A stretch of 54,944 nt of DNA from a virus (IMGVR_UViG_3300043465_001344:1-54944), one strand, 5' to 3'; shown: positions 7,078-15,139, counted from the first letter of the stretch. Made by a program: numbers and translations. Notes: a model not told the origin generated them from the sequence alone.

Positions 7078-7277
7078 GCGTCCCCCACCTCGCCGCCCGT
7101 CTTGTCCCTGCCCACCAGCGGCACTGGCTCGGCGACAGCTGCCGGCTGCAGAGCGACAAATGCCTGATCGTCCCGGTCAGCCGCCTCACCTCCGAAGCCA
7201 CGAAGATCAACCACTTCTGGGACACCCTTCAACAACGACCTCTCATCGACGAGGTCATGTTCACCATCGAGGACTGA
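7074..7277 (+). CDS. hypothetical protein, 67 aa
   Basis: ATGA overlap with the GNAT-like gene. Basic N-terminal half, acidic C terminus. No recognised domain; supported by position in a tightly packed operon. Confidence 0.55.
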   Translation: MSVPHLAARLVPAHQRHWLGDSCRLQSDKCLIVPVSRLTSEATKINHFWDTLQQRPLIDEVMFTIED

Positions 7278-7280
7278 GCC

Positions 7281-7640
7281 ATGAACCCCAACCTGAAACT
7301 GGTCCGCGACCGTATCGCCGAGGCCCCTGAACGCCTGCTGGATATGAGCGAGACCGGTATGCCGCACTGCGGCACGCCGGGCTGCATCATCGGCTGGGCT
7401 CAGAGCCTGAAGCCCGAGCTGGTCGGCGCACCCTTTCACACCATCTACGCCGCCCTCGGCTTGGACGAGGAACAGGGCAACAACCTGAGCCTCGGCCTCG
7501 CCCCGACGCCGCTGATCGCCCAGAACCACATCACCAAGGATGAGGTCCTGACCGCCATCGACAGCCTGCTGGTCGACCCCACCCGGGTCATGCCCAAGTG
7601 GCCGCGCCGCGTTCGGTCCATCGCGGAGAACTGGGGGTGA
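7281..7640 (+). CDS. hypothetical protein, CGTPGCIIGWA paralogue family member 2
   Basis: Starts with a helix (LKLVRDRIAEAPERLLDM) closely parallel to that of the 9029 protein (IRLVRDMILAHPTQFDM). A CGTPGCIIGWAQ turn and an ALGL segment follow. The C terminus differs from the paralogues and is basic. It lies three bases after the previous stop. One of three related genes within 3.2 kb, suggesting duplication; role unknown. Confidence 0.7.
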   Translation: MNPNLKLVRDRIAEAPERLLDMSETGMPHCGTPGCIIGWAQSLKPELVGAPFHTIYAALGLDEEQGNNLSLGLAPTPLIAQNHITKDEVLTAIDSLLVDPTRVMPKWPRRVRSIAENWG

Positions 7641-7801
7641 GGATCTGGAGGTGCGAGATCAACTGCGGATGCTACATCATCCGTCCCTTCGAAGCGTGGG
7701 GTGAGACCCTTTGGTCGCTGACCAAGGGTGTCTTCTACATCTGCGCCATCATCATCATGGTGTGGCTCACCCACACCATTTTAACGGGTAAAATGTCATG
7801 A
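7637..7801 (+). CDS. small membrane protein, 54 aa
   Basis: GTG start in a GTGA overlap with the previous gene. Residues 32-50 (GVFYICAIIIMVWLTHTIL) form one clear transmembrane segment. Two Cys lie in the N-terminal part. Palindrome copy 7 lies inside its last codons and its stop overlaps the next ATG. Confidence 0.6.
   Translation: MRIWRCEINCGCYIIRPFEAWGETLWSLTKGVFYICAIIIMVWLTHTILTGKMS
7780..7792. promoter_or_regulatory. TTTAACGGGTAAA palindrome variant, copy 7
   Basis: Within the longer TTTTAACGGGTAAAA (7779-7793). The right half-site lacks one T. It ends 5 nt before the ATG at 7798, with GGG at 7786-7788 nine bases from the start codon. Confidence 0.65.
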
Positions 7802-8025
7802 ATGAGCCCCGATACATCGTCGCGACCTGCCCCAAGGAGGGGCCGGAACGCTTCTTCCCTATCGCCCAGCCGGGCGGTGGCCCGGTCGAGTATCCCGACC
7901 ACGCTGAGGCCATGGCCGTCGGCGAGCAACAGCTACGCACCGGTGGCCAGCGCGCGTTCCAGATCTGGACCGTGAGCGAGACCTACGAGATCGTGGTCGA
8001 GATCAAGCCGAGGCTGGCGGCATGA
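7798..8025 (+). CDS. hypothetical protein, 75 aa
   Basis: Starts MNEPRYIVATC five bases after palindrome copy 7, which overlaps its only plausible ribosome binding position. Ends in an ATGA overlap with the next gene. Beta-rich in appearance; no family recognised. Confidence 0.6.
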   Translation: MNEPRYIVATCPKEGPERFFPIAQPGGGPVEYPDHAEAMAVGEQQLRTGGQRAFQIWTVSETYEIVVEIKPRLAA

Positions 8026-8357
8026 GCATCTCCCGCCAGCAGCGGCGCTATCAGGAGCGCAAGGGACGCGTTGTCGTCCTCGCCAGCCCACCGCCGTCCC
8101 CGTCCGTCGAGCGCCTCGTCAGCTGCGCCCTGATCGACCACGAGGGCGTCACCCACCGTGGGTTCAAAGCCCACTGGGAGCTGCGCGCCAGCCTCGGCCG
8201 GGCTGACGCCTACGCCGCGGACCCGTCCGACACCTACGGCTTCTGGACCAGCTTCGACCGCTTCGTCACGCGACCCGAAGCCCAGCTGATCGGCGAGGTC
8301 TCCGGCCAGTGCCGTCCCCAGCAGCGCGAGCTGCTGTCATCGGACATCGACTGGTGA
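8022..8357 (+). CDS. hypothetical protein, 111 aa
   Basis: Basic N terminus (SRQQRRYQERKGR) that could contact nucleic acid, then a mixed domain. Overlaps the genes on both sides by 4 bases. Resembles uncharacterised phage proteins; no family named. Confidence 0.6.
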   Translation: MSISRQQRRYQERKGRVVVLASPPPSPSVERLVSCALIDHEGVTHRGFKAHWELRASLGRADAYAADPSDTYGFWTSFDRFVTRPEAQLIGEVSGQCRPQQRELLSSDIDW

Positions 8358-8821
8358 CCGCCCTCATCACCCCGGGCCAGTGGGTCGTGCTGTTGGAGGA
8401 CAACAGCGTCTGGCGGGTCGAGAGCACCACCCCCACCGCGGTCCTGCTAGAGGGTTGCACTCTCCCACTCGACCGGTCCCGCGTCGAACATCTGGCGGGC
8501 TTCTGCCCGCCCGACTTCTACGTCGGCGACGACGTGGTCGACTTCGAGCAGCGCAAGCGGTTCACCGTGGCCGGCTTCGAGGCTGACCCCGACGTCCGGT
8601 CCATCATCTTCGCTGTCGACGAGACGGGGGAAGTCCACTCGCTTCGCCCGCTCGGCCGCCGGTCCACATTCGACAGCGGCGAGGACGTCGAGGTCGAGAT
8701 GGCCGCGCTGTGGTCGGCCTATGCCACGACCGCGGTGCTGATGAAGCACTACCCGCTCGACATCAAGATCAACAGCCTGCGGCACAACATCCGCGAGGCC
8801 ATCCTCAACCTGCACCCGTGA
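8354..8821 (+). CDS. hypothetical protein, 155 aa
   Basis: GTG start in a GTGA overlap. The N-terminal two thirds looks beta-rich (GQWVVLLEDNSVWRVES, VGDDVVDFEQRKRFTVAGF) with repeated short strands; the C terminus is helical. Function unknown. Confidence 0.6.
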   Translation: MTALITPGQWVVLLEDNSVWRVESTTPTAVLLEGCTLPLDRSRVEHLAGFCPPDFYVGDDVVDFEQRKRFTVAGFEADPDVRSIIFAVDETGEVHSLRPLGRRSTFDSGEDVEVEMAALWSAYATTAVLMKHYPLDIKINSLRHNIREAILNLHP

Positions 8822-8865
8822 GACCGGGCGCGAACCGCAAGCGTCAATGGAAAAGGACACCCAAG

Positions 8866-9039
8866 ATGCGCGACTACGAACAACAGCAGGCCGCCCGACG
8901 GGCCAAGGAGGACGCCCGCGAGGCGCTCTTCGAGCAGATCATCAGCGGCGTCGCCGCGATTTTAACGGGTAAAGCCAGCATCGCCGCTGACCGCGACGGT
9001 GAGCGGACCCTCTACAGGGTCATCCCCGATGCAGAATAA
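8866..9039 (+). CDS. hypothetical helical protein, 57 aa
   Basis: The ATG at 8866 was chosen because AAAAGGA lies eight bases upstream; a GTG at 8818 overlapping the previous stop would add 16 residues. Charged helix (QQQAARRAKEDAREALFEQ), then a short strand region. Contains palindrome copy 8 in its coding sequence. Confidence 0.5.
   Translation: MRDYEQQQAARRAKEDAREALFEQIISGVAAILTGKASIAADRDGERTLYRVIPDAE
8961..8973. promoter_or_regulatory. TTTAACGGGTAAA palindrome variant, copy 8
   Basis: Same variant as copies 7, 10 and 11, but located inside a coding sequence 55 nt upstream of the ATG at 9029. It encodes the in-frame residues LTGK. Confidence 0.5.
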
Positions 9040-9445
9040 CGACAACATCCGCCTCGTCCGCGATATGATCCTCGCGCACCCCACTCAGTTCGACATGGGA
9101 ACGCTCGTCGGGGGTGACCCTAACGACGACGCCGAAGCCACCCTCGGCGGACTGGCCCACCCTTGCGGCACCGTGGCCTGCATCGCAGGCTGGGCGGCCT
9201 ACGCCGCCGGTTACCACGGCCGGGAGGGCGGACGGATCGAGCACATCGCCGCCGAGTTCCTTGGGATCCAGTTCAATGTCGGTGACTTGATCATCGGCGG
9301 TGTCGCCGGCCGGCTGTTCTACCCGGATATGCCCGAGGACCCCGAAGCCCCCGGCCCCTATGTGGCCACCGCCGAGCAGGCCGCCCGGGTCCTCGATCAC
9401 CTGATCGAGACGGGCGAGGTGGATTGGAGCAAGGCCGATGTCTGA
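9029..9445 (+). CDS. hypothetical protein, CGTVACIAGWA paralogue family member 3
   Basis: Fullest member of the local family: N-terminal helix IRLVRDMILAHPTQFDM, a CGTVACIAGWAAYAAG turn (residues about 47-60), a FLGI segment, and a C-terminal helix EQAARVLDHLIETGEVDW. It overlaps the upstream gene by 11 nt and the downstream one by 8 nt. The start at 9029 gives a better match to its paralogues than an in-frame ATG at 8999. Function unknown. Confidence 0.7.
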   Translation: MQNNDNIRLVRDMILAHPTQFDMGTLVGGDPNDDAEATLGGLAHPCGTVACIAGWAAYAAGYHGREGGRIEHIAAEFLGIQFNVGDLIIGGVAGRLFYPDMPEDPEAPGPYVATAEQAARVLDHLIETGEVDWSKADV

Positions 9446-9833
9446 CGACGCCAACGTCTACCTCATCGTCGGCAACCCAGAGCGTGGCTATACCGCGACC
9501 TGCAACGGCCACCACGGCACAGGCTCCAACCCGTCCGCGGCCCTACAGCAACTGCACCTGAAGTTCTGGAACCGAAAGTGGGCGAAGGACGCCGAGCGCA
9601 AGGCCGCCTTCAAGTCCATGAAGCGGCACTTCCGCCGGTCGATCCGCTACCCAATGTGGGCACCCCGCTTCCTCTGGAACTCGGGGCAACGCTTCGCGGC
9701 CAAACTCCACAACGACCTCGTCATGCAGGTCGCCCGTGAACTCGACGAGCGCCCGGTCCGCGCGACATGGACCGAGGCCGCCCGCATCATCAATGAAAGG
9801 TGGACCTATGGCCCAGATCACCCCCAGCCCTGA
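9438..9833 (+). CDS. hypothetical protein, 131 aa
   Basis: Basic protein with an aromatic, Arg/Lys-rich middle (KFWNRKWAKDAERK, RRSIRYPMWAPRFLW), which may suggest nucleic acid binding. Overlaps both neighbours. No recognised family. Confidence 0.55.
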   Translation: MSDDANVYLIVGNPERGYTATCNGHHGTGSNPSAALQQLHLKFWNRKWAKDAERKAAFKSMKRHFRRSIRYPMWAPRFLWNSGQRFAAKLHNDLVMQVARELDERPVRATWTEAARIINERWTYGPDHPQP

Positions 9834-10044
9834 GCAACAAGTCCTGCTCGACACCTACGACACCAGCCTCCTCGGCTTCGACCCCGAGGCCATCGAGGAG
9901 GGCGACGTCGAGAACTGCGGCGACGGCCTGTTCCTGTTCCTCTGGAACGAGCTGGCCCCAGACGGCGGCACCGACCGCGCCACCTACATCACCCGCATGC
10001 ACACTGCTCTGGAGCAGGTGCGCGAAGTCTTCGAGGCCCTCTGA
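9808..10044 (+). CDS. conserved-type phage protein, 78 aa
   Basis: ATG with GAAAGG upstream. Acidic protein with a helix, then EEGDVENCGDGLFLFLWNEL, a pattern I recognise from small uncharacterised phage proteins. It closes the transcription unit before palindrome copy 9. Function unknown. Confidence 0.65.
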   Translation: MAQITPSPEQQVLLDTYDTSLLGFDPEAIEEGDVENCGDGLFLFLWNELAPDGGTDRATYITRMHTALEQVREVFEAL

Positions 10045-10066
10045 GCTATCCACATCAACCCACTGT

Positions 10067-10080
10067 TTTAACAGGTTAAA
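10067..10080. promoter_or_regulatory. TTTAAC/GTTAAA palindrome, copy 9
   Basis: TTTAACAGGTTAAA, perfect half-sites around AG, ending 5 nt before the ATG at 10086. The central AGG lies about 10 nt before that ATG. Confidence 0.7.
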
Positions 10081-10085
10081 ATCTC

Positions 10086-12026
10086 ATGTTCTCAGACTTC
10101 TCCAAAATCGTCCATGCGACGTTCGGCCGAATGGCCGGCGTCGAGCTGTTCAAGGTCGACACCTCGGACCTCTTCGAGGTCTACCTGTCGGCCTTCCCCG
10201 AGGGCACCAACCCGATCTTCCGCGAGCGGACCGAGCACGACTGCTCGTGCTGCAAGAACTTCATCCGCAACATCGGCAATGTCGTCGCCATCATCGACGG
10301 CCGGGTCGTGACCGTCTGGGACGACTACGCCTCCGCGCCAGCTCCCTACGACGTCGTCGGCCGCGTCCTCGCCGAGCGCGTCCGGCAGGCCCCGATCCGG
10401 GGCGTGTGGCGCACCAAGGAGCGCCAGTACAGCCAAGAGACCTCCGTCGAAATGATGGGGGATCGTGCCCACACATGGCACCACTTCGCGGCCCGGGTGC
10501 CGGACAAGAACTTCAGCCTGACGCCTGACAAGGCCGCTGGTGACATCAACACCACCGCCCACGTCCTGCGCCGCGGCCTGAACGAGATCACTCTCGACGC
10601 TCTCGACACCGTGATCGATCTGGCCGAGGCCAACAACCTGCTCCGCGGCACCGAGTTCCTGCCGGCGATTAAGGGCTTCCGCGCCCTCCGCGCTCAGTGG
10701 ACCGGCGACGAACTGCTGATCTGGCAGAACCTCGACGACCGCTCGGCCCGCTTCCGCAACACAGCCATCGGCACGCTCCTGCTCGAGCTGTCGGCTGGCG
10801 AAGAGCTGGAGAAGGCCGTCGGCAAGTACGAGAACATGGTCTCGGGCACCAACTACAAGCGCCCGACCGCCCTCGTGACGCCCAAGATGATCGAGGCCGC
10901 CGTGACCAAGATCGACGAGCTGGGTCTGCGAGGCTCGGTCGAGCGCCGCCATGCACGGATCGAGGACCTGTCGATCAACGACGTTCTGTTCGTCGACAAC
11001 GCCTCGGCCAGCCAGATGCGGGATAGCCTCGCTGACACCCTGATGGCCTCAGCCTCGCGCCCCGTGGCCTCGGTCAAGAACCCCCAACCGATCTCGGCCG
11101 AGGACTTCTTCACCAAGAGCTACACCTCAATCAGCGCGCTGGTCGAGAACCGCCACGGCCCCAACTTCATGAGCCTGACCGCCCCGGTCGACACGACCGA
11201 GGGCCGGCTGTTCAGCTGGAACAACGACTTCAGCTGGTCCTATGACGGTGACGTCGCCGACAGCATCAAGCAGCGGGTCAAGGCCGCCGGCGGCAACGTG
11301 GACGCCAAGTTCCGCGTCAGCCTCGCGTGGTTCAACACCGACGATCTGGACCTGCACTGCTACACACCGGGGGGTCGGCACGTCTACTTCGGCTCGAAGC
11401 AAGGCATCCTTGATGTCGATGCGAACGGCCCGAGCGTGACCAACCGGCGTGACCCCGTCGAGAACATGGCCTTCACTTCGGTCGAGGATGGGACCTATCG
11501 CTTCGATGTCCACCAGTACAGCCGACGCAACTCGCACGACGTCGGCTTCACGCTGGAAATCCAGATCGGCGCGCAGATTATGCAGTACAGCTACGCCCCG
11601 ATGGTCGTCGGCACGGTCAAGGCAATCTCGATCACCCTGCAGGGTGGCCAGTTCGTCGACATGGTCCTGCACACGGACCTGACCGGCGGTGGCTTCTCGG
11701 CCGAAAAGTGGGGCGTCAGCACCGAGCAGCTGGTCCCCGTCGAAACGCTGATGCTCAGCCCCAACTTCTGGAACGGGCAGACCGTCGGCAACAAGCACTG
11801 GTTCTTCATCCTGCGTGGGTGCAAGAACCCGGACCCCGTCCGCGGCATCTACAACGAGTATCTGCGGCCGGACCTGAATGAGCACCGCAAGGTGTTCGAG
11901 GTGCTCGGATCCAAGACCAAGGCTCCGTTCGCCGAAGACCAGCTCTCCGGGCTGGGCTTCTCTTCCACCCAGAGGAACACCCTCACCGTAGTCGCGGATG
12001 GTCGCGCCTACGAAATCCAGTTCTGA
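10086..12026 (+). CDS. large conserved phage protein with YfaP-like domain, 646 aa
   Basis: The N-terminal ~200 residues include a Cys cluster (HDCSCCKNF, about residues 54-62) followed by GNVVAIIDGR. The middle, about residues 410-500, matches the pattern of YfaP/DUF2135-type beta-sandwich domains: LAWFNTDDLDLHCYTPGG, a LDVDANG stretch, DPVENMAF and DGTYRFDVHQYSRR. The C terminus is compact and hydrophobic. Such proteins occur in many large phages without an assigned role. It follows palindrome copy 9 and is paired with the next gene. Cytoplasmic location is assumed, as no signal peptide is seen. Confidence 0.75.
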   Translation: MFSDFSKIVHATFGRMAGVELFKVDTSDLFEVYLSAFPEGTNPIFRERTEHDCSCCKNFIRNIGNVVAIIDGRVVTVWDDYASAPAPYDVVGRVLAERVRQAPIRGVWRTKERQYSQETSVEMMGDRAHTWHHFAARVPDKNFSLTPDKAAGDINTTAHVLRRGLNEITLDALDTVIDLAEANNLLRGTEFLPAIKGFRALRAQWTGDELLIWQNLDDRSARFRNTAIGTLLLELSAGEELEKAVGKYENMVSGTNYKRPTALVTPKMIEAAVTKIDELGLRGSVERRHARIEDLSINDVLFVDNASASQMRDSLADTLMASASRPVASVKNPQPISAEDFFTKSYTSISALVENRHGPNFMSLTAPVDTTEGRLFSWNNDFSWSYDGDVADSIKQRVKAAGGNVDAKFRVSLAWFNTDDLDLHCYTPGGRHVYFGSKQGILDVDANGPSVTNRRDPVENMAFTSVEDGTYRFDVHQYSRRNSHDVGFTLEIQIGAQIMQYSYAPMVVGTVKAISITLQGGQFVDMVLHTDLTGGGFSAEKWGVSTEQLVPVETLMLSPNFWNGQTVGNKHWFFILRGCKNPDPVRGIYNEYLRPDLNEHRKVFEVLGSKTKAPFAEDQLSGLGFSSTQRNTLTVVADGRAYEIQF

Positions 12027-12034
12027 GAGACACC

Positions 12035-12433
12035 ATGACCGACAAGAACCTCTTCAAACTCGCCGCCCGTCGCAAGACGCGCTTCAACTCCACCCGCGGC
12101 CCGCTGACCGCCGAGCAGCTCTACGACCTGAAGCTGACCGACCTCGACGCCATCGCCCGGGGCATCAACACGGACCTGAAGTCCGTGACCGAGGACAGCT
12201 TCATCCAGACCACGCCGGACCCCCGCCGTGGTCAGCTGCAGGACGCCCTCGACCTCGTCATCGAAGTGATCGCCGACAAGCAGGCCGACGCCGCCGACAG
12301 CAAGAAGCGCATCGAGCGCGCCGCCCTGCGTGACACCCTGAAGTCGGCCCTCGCCCGCAAGCAGGACGAGGCCCTGTCCGAGACCTCCATCGCCGACCTG
12401 CAGAAGCAGCTGGCCGCGCTGGGCGACGACTGA
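12035..12433 (+). CDS. conserved phage protein, 132 aa
   Basis: Pattern NLFKLAARRKTRFNSTRG, LTAEQLYDLKLTDLDAIAR, then a C-terminal helical part ending SIADLQKQLAAL. This layout (short start, tandem helices, LxxKQ, SxxxLxxxL) is one I recognise from a widespread uncharacterised phage family. It lies directly after the YfaP-like gene and ends before a TTCG hairpin. Possibly a partner of the upstream protein. Confidence 0.7.
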   Translation: MTDKNLFKLAARRKTRFNSTRGPLTAEQLYDLKLTDLDAIARGINTDLKSVTEDSFIQTTPDPRRGQLQDALDLVIEVIADKQADAADSKKRIERAALRDTLKSALARKQDEALSETSIADLQKQLAALGDD

Positions 12434-12443
12434 TCCATCAACC

Positions 12444-12465
12444 GCCCCGGGCTTCGGCCCGGGGC
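12444..12465 (+). terminator. TTCG-loop hairpin
   Basis: Perfect 9-bp stem GCCCCGGGC/GCCCGGGGC with a TTCG tetraloop, 10 nt after a stop codon. The nearest T run is the TTTT of palindrome copy 10 at 12472. Likely terminator or 3'-end stabiliser. Confidence 0.6.
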
Positions 12466-12472
12466 ACCAGAT

Positions 12473-12485
12473 TTTAACGGGTAAA
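12473..12485. promoter_or_regulatory. TTTAACGGGTAAA palindrome variant, copy 10
   Basis: Ends 5 nt before the ATG at 12491, with GGG (12479-12481) nine bases before it. No other ribosome binding site is visible. Confidence 0.65.
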
Positions 12486-12490
12486 CTCCA

Positions 12491-12997
12491 ATGACCATCA
12501 CCCTCGCCGGCCTCGTCGCCCACATGAGTGCCCGGGACGCGATCATGAAGCGCCTCGACGAGATCGCCCGCTACTGCCACGCACAGCGGAAGATCGTCTG
12601 GGAGAACTCGATCACCCCCGTCAGCCGGTGGAAGGAGCCGGAGCCCGGCGTTGCCGATGACTTCGAGATCTACGATGGCAGCATCTGGGTCTCCTACTGG
12701 TGGTCGACCTATGATGGTCGGGAGGAGCTGACGGTCAAGTTCCCCGCTGACTATCTCGACAGGCATGACAGCATCTGGCAGGCCATCGAGACTTCGGCTG
12801 CCGCGGAGGCCGTGAGCCGCAAGACCCAACACGTCGAGACCCTCGCGCAGCACGCCGCCGAACAGCGCCGTCGAGCCTTCGAGCAGAGGCAGGAACAGGT
12901 CCGTCAGCGCATGATCGAGACCGTCCCCGGCTTCGGGCAGATGACGGAGCTGACCCAACAATCCATCATCGCCACCGCACTAGGAGCACGGACGTGA
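12491..12997 (+). CDS. hypothetical protein, 168 aa
   Basis: First gene after palindrome copy 10. A helical N terminus, an acidic/aromatic middle (YDGSIWVSYWWSTYDGREEL) that reads as a small beta domain, and a long charged helix (about residues 105-145) likely to form a coiled coil. Function unknown. Confidence 0.6.
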   Translation: MTITLAGLVAHMSARDAIMKRLDEIARYCHAQRKIVWENSITPVSRWKEPEPGVADDFEIYDGSIWVSYWWSTYDGREELTVKFPADYLDRHDSIWQAIETSAAAEAVSRKTQHVETLAQHAAEQRRRAFEQRQEQVRQRMIETVPGFGQMTELTQQSIIATALGART

Positions 12998-13416
12998 ACC
13001 TCTACCTCTCCAACGGCCGGGCATGGACCGGAACCCAGAAGGACGCCAAGGACGCCGGCCCGTTCGTCGCCGTGGACGTCCCGACCGACAAGCCGGGCCT
13101 GCTCCGGTGGTTGAACGAAAACTGGATTGGGCGCGGGGAGCCCACCGTCTCGCCGGACGGTGAAGAGACCACCGGCTCTCGGGATGAAGAAAGCCACAGG
13201 CGGACCGAACCCGAGGATGGTCTCACCCCGGTCACCAGCCAGCCGGCCGCCAACCCGACCGACTGCCCTGCCTGCCACCGCTCGCCTCGTGTCGCCCAGA
13301 TCGTGGTCAACTGCGAGGCCTCGATGACGGCGCAGGCGGCCATCGCTGACGTCACCGACACGCGGTCCCTCGACCGCATCATCGCGGTGGCCGTGGCCCG
13401 GCGGGCCGAGCTGTGA
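12994..13416 (+). CDS. hypothetical protein, 140 aa
   Basis: GTG start in a GTGA overlap. Begins MNLYLSNGRAWTGTQKDAK then VDVPTDKPGLLRWLNE, a compact N-terminal domain recognisable in small phage proteins of unknown role. The middle is low-complexity and is followed by a CPAC pair (DCPACHRS) that may bind zinc. Overlaps the next GTG. Confidence 0.6.
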   Translation: MNLYLSNGRAWTGTQKDAKDAGPFVAVDVPTDKPGLLRWLNENWIGRGEPTVSPDGEETTGSRDEESHRRTEPEDGLTPVTSQPAANPTDCPACHRSPRVAQIVVNCEASMTAQAAIADVTDTRSLDRIIAVAVARRAEL

Positions 13417-13709
13417 CGCCGGCCTATCACATCGACCCTCGCAACCGTTCGATCTCCCTGATCGACGAGCCCCTCGAACTCCCTGCCAATGGCGTCGCCA
13501 TTCAGGGCCTCGGCATCGTTCACTCGGACCCGATGTCGATTATGCAGCCGGGCATCAACCCGTGGTTCTTCGAGCCACTGGGCATGATGCTCGGACCTGC
13601 AATCGTGACTGAACCCGTCGTGCCCGAGCACGTCATCCACCGCCTGACGACTTGGGTCCGCGCGACCATGGTCATCAATCAGGCAACTCTCATCATCCCC
13701 TACCGCTAG
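13413..13709 (+). CDS. hypothetical protein, 98 aa
   Basis: GTG start in a GTGA overlap with the previous gene. Beta-rich and hydrophobic (NGVAIQGLGIVHSD, WFFEPLGMMLGPAIV) without a clear membrane helix. No family recognised. Confidence 0.55.
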   Translation: MTPAYHIDPRNRSISLIDEPLELPANGVAIQGLGIVHSDPMSIMQPGINPWFFEPLGMMLGPAIVTEPVVPEHVIHRLTTWVRATMVINQATLIIPYR

Positions 13710-13723
13710 GAAAGACCAAGCCT

Positions 13724-14614
13724 ATGAACGTCACGCTCACCCCGTCGGACAACGGTTTCGACGTCTCCCACCCGGCGCTGCCCGGTCCGATCAGCCTCAC
13801 CGCCGAGGTCGGCCGCCAGTTCGCCAAAGCTCTGGTTTCCCCGGAGCTGGACACCCCGGCCTTCAAGTCGGACAAGAACATCTGGGCTCCCCAGACCCGC
13901 GAACCCCTCGGCCTGTGGCTGACCGAGGCCGGCGTCATCCAGCTCTGGATCGCGGGGCAGGTCGAGGACATCACCCGTGACGAGGCCACGGCTCTCGCCT
14001 CGGAAGTCCTGCTCGCCTCGGCCGTCTTCAAGATCGGCGACGAGGTGGAAATCACCAGCGAGCTGTTCCTCTTCAGCCGGGCTGACATCACGGCCCGCGA
14101 GGCTGCCGATGCCACCGACCGCCTGTCCAAGCTGGCCGTGCAGGGCTCCTACGGGACCGTCGTCTCCGTCGAGCTCTTCGAGGGCAAGGTCGCCTATCGT
14201 CTGCAGATCGGTGACGCCTTCACCTTCTCGATGTACGACCACGTCTACAAGGCGGCCCCGCCGATCCAGACCTACCGCGTCGAACGGGACATCGCCCGCT
14301 ACCTCGGCGACGCCGTCACCGTGTCGGCCCGCTCCCCGGCGGAAGCCCGCAAGCTGGGCGAGAAGGCGCGCTGCCCCCGCGGCTACAGCCTGATCGATGT
14401 CGTCGATGTCGAACTCGTCACCGGGACCGACGACGAGCTCAACCGCGGCGAGGGCTTCTTCGTCGACACCACCAGCAACTCGCTGGGCCTGACGGACGAC
14501 AGCCCGTTCGCCGACCCGACCGCGTTGGTCGCGTTCCTCGTGGACAAGGCCTTCGCCGGCTCGCGCCGCCACCAGCAGATCGTTCGCGACGTCATCGCTC
14601 CGACCAGCGTCTGA
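13724..14614 (+). CDS. hypothetical protein, 296 aa
   Basis: ATG with the leader GGAAAGACCAAGCCT, as before 5411. N-terminal beta-rich region, then VFKIGDEVEITSELFLFSRAD near residue 105 that reads like an SH3-type barrel strand set, and a C-terminal helical domain. Cys only near residue 227. Ends before a GC-rich hairpin. Function unknown. Confidence 0.6.
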   Translation: MNVTLTPSDNGFDVSHPALPGPISLTAEVGRQFAKALVSPELDTPAFKSDKNIWAPQTREPLGLWLTEAGVIQLWIAGQVEDITRDEATALASEVLLASAVFKIGDEVEITSELFLFSRADITAREAADATDRLSKLAVQGSYGTVVSVELFEGKVAYRLQIGDAFTFSMYDHVYKAAPPIQTYRVERDIARYLGDAVTVSARSPAEARKLGEKARCPRGYSLIDVVDVELVTGTDDELNRGEGFFVDTTSNSLGLTDDSPFADPTALVAFLVDKAFAGSRRHQQIVRDVIAPTSV

Positions 14615-14623
14615 CCTGAGCCC

Positions 14624-14647
14624 GGGCCGGTCCTTCGGGGCCGGCCC
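14624..14647 (+). terminator. GC-rich hairpin after 14614
   Basis: GGGCCGG pairs with CCGGCCC across a loop containing TTCG. It lies 10 nt after the stop and 13 nt before palindrome copy 11. No own T run, so terminator activity is uncertain. Confidence 0.5.
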
Positions 14648-14659
14648 ACCCCTCCAGAT

Positions 14660-14672
14660 TTTAACGGGTAAA
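14660..14672. promoter_or_regulatory. TTTAACGGGTAAA palindrome variant, copy 11
   Basis: Part of TTTTAACGGGTAAAA (14659-14673), ending 5 nt before the ATG at 14678. GGG is nine bases from the ATG. Nearly identical in sequence and spacing to copies 7 and 10. Confidence 0.65.
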
Positions 14673-14677
14673 ATCCA

Positions 14678-15139
14678 ATGAGCGGACCGATCTACTTCAA
14701 CGGCATCGTCGACCTGAAGCCGGACACCACCATCCGCGAGGTGCTCAACCTCTACTGGGAGAATGGGTGCCCGTGGGACGACGACGAAGACCTGACCGAC
14801 GTCACCCACGAGTACAACGACTTCGACAATCAGGTGCGCCTCGTGATCGAGGGCGGCCAGCTGGGCTACACCGTCGACTTCAGCGACGGCTCCTACGACT
14901 TCGTCGACCAGTTCGAGGGCTTCCTCAAGGCCATCGCCGAACAGTACGCCACCAAGGGGTGGATCAGCTGGGAAGGCGAACCCGGCGACGACCAACAGCA
15001 GGTCGCCTACGGCCTGACTGAACTCGACAGGCTGCGTGCTGCCGCTGACCAAGCCGGCCTCGAACTCGAGGCCGCTCAGGACAAGTACAAGCGAGCGGTG
15101 GAGGCCCTGACCAGTGCAGCGCAAACCCCGGCCCAGTAA
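14678..15139 (+). CDS. hypothetical protein, 153 aa
   Basis: Starts MSGPIYFNGIVDLKPDTTIREV. Acidic first two thirds with beta strands and a WDDDEDL stretch, then a C-terminal helix (about residues 113-145) likely to form a coiled coil. First gene after palindrome copy 11. Function unknown. Confidence 0.6.
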   Translation: MSGPIYFNGIVDLKPDTTIREVLNLYWENGCPWDDDEDLTDVTHEYNDFDNQVRLVIEGGQLGYTVDFSDGSYDFVDQFEGFLKAIAEQYATKGWISWEGEPGDDQQQVAYGLTELDRLRAAADQAGLELEAAQDKYKRAVEALTSAAQTPAQ

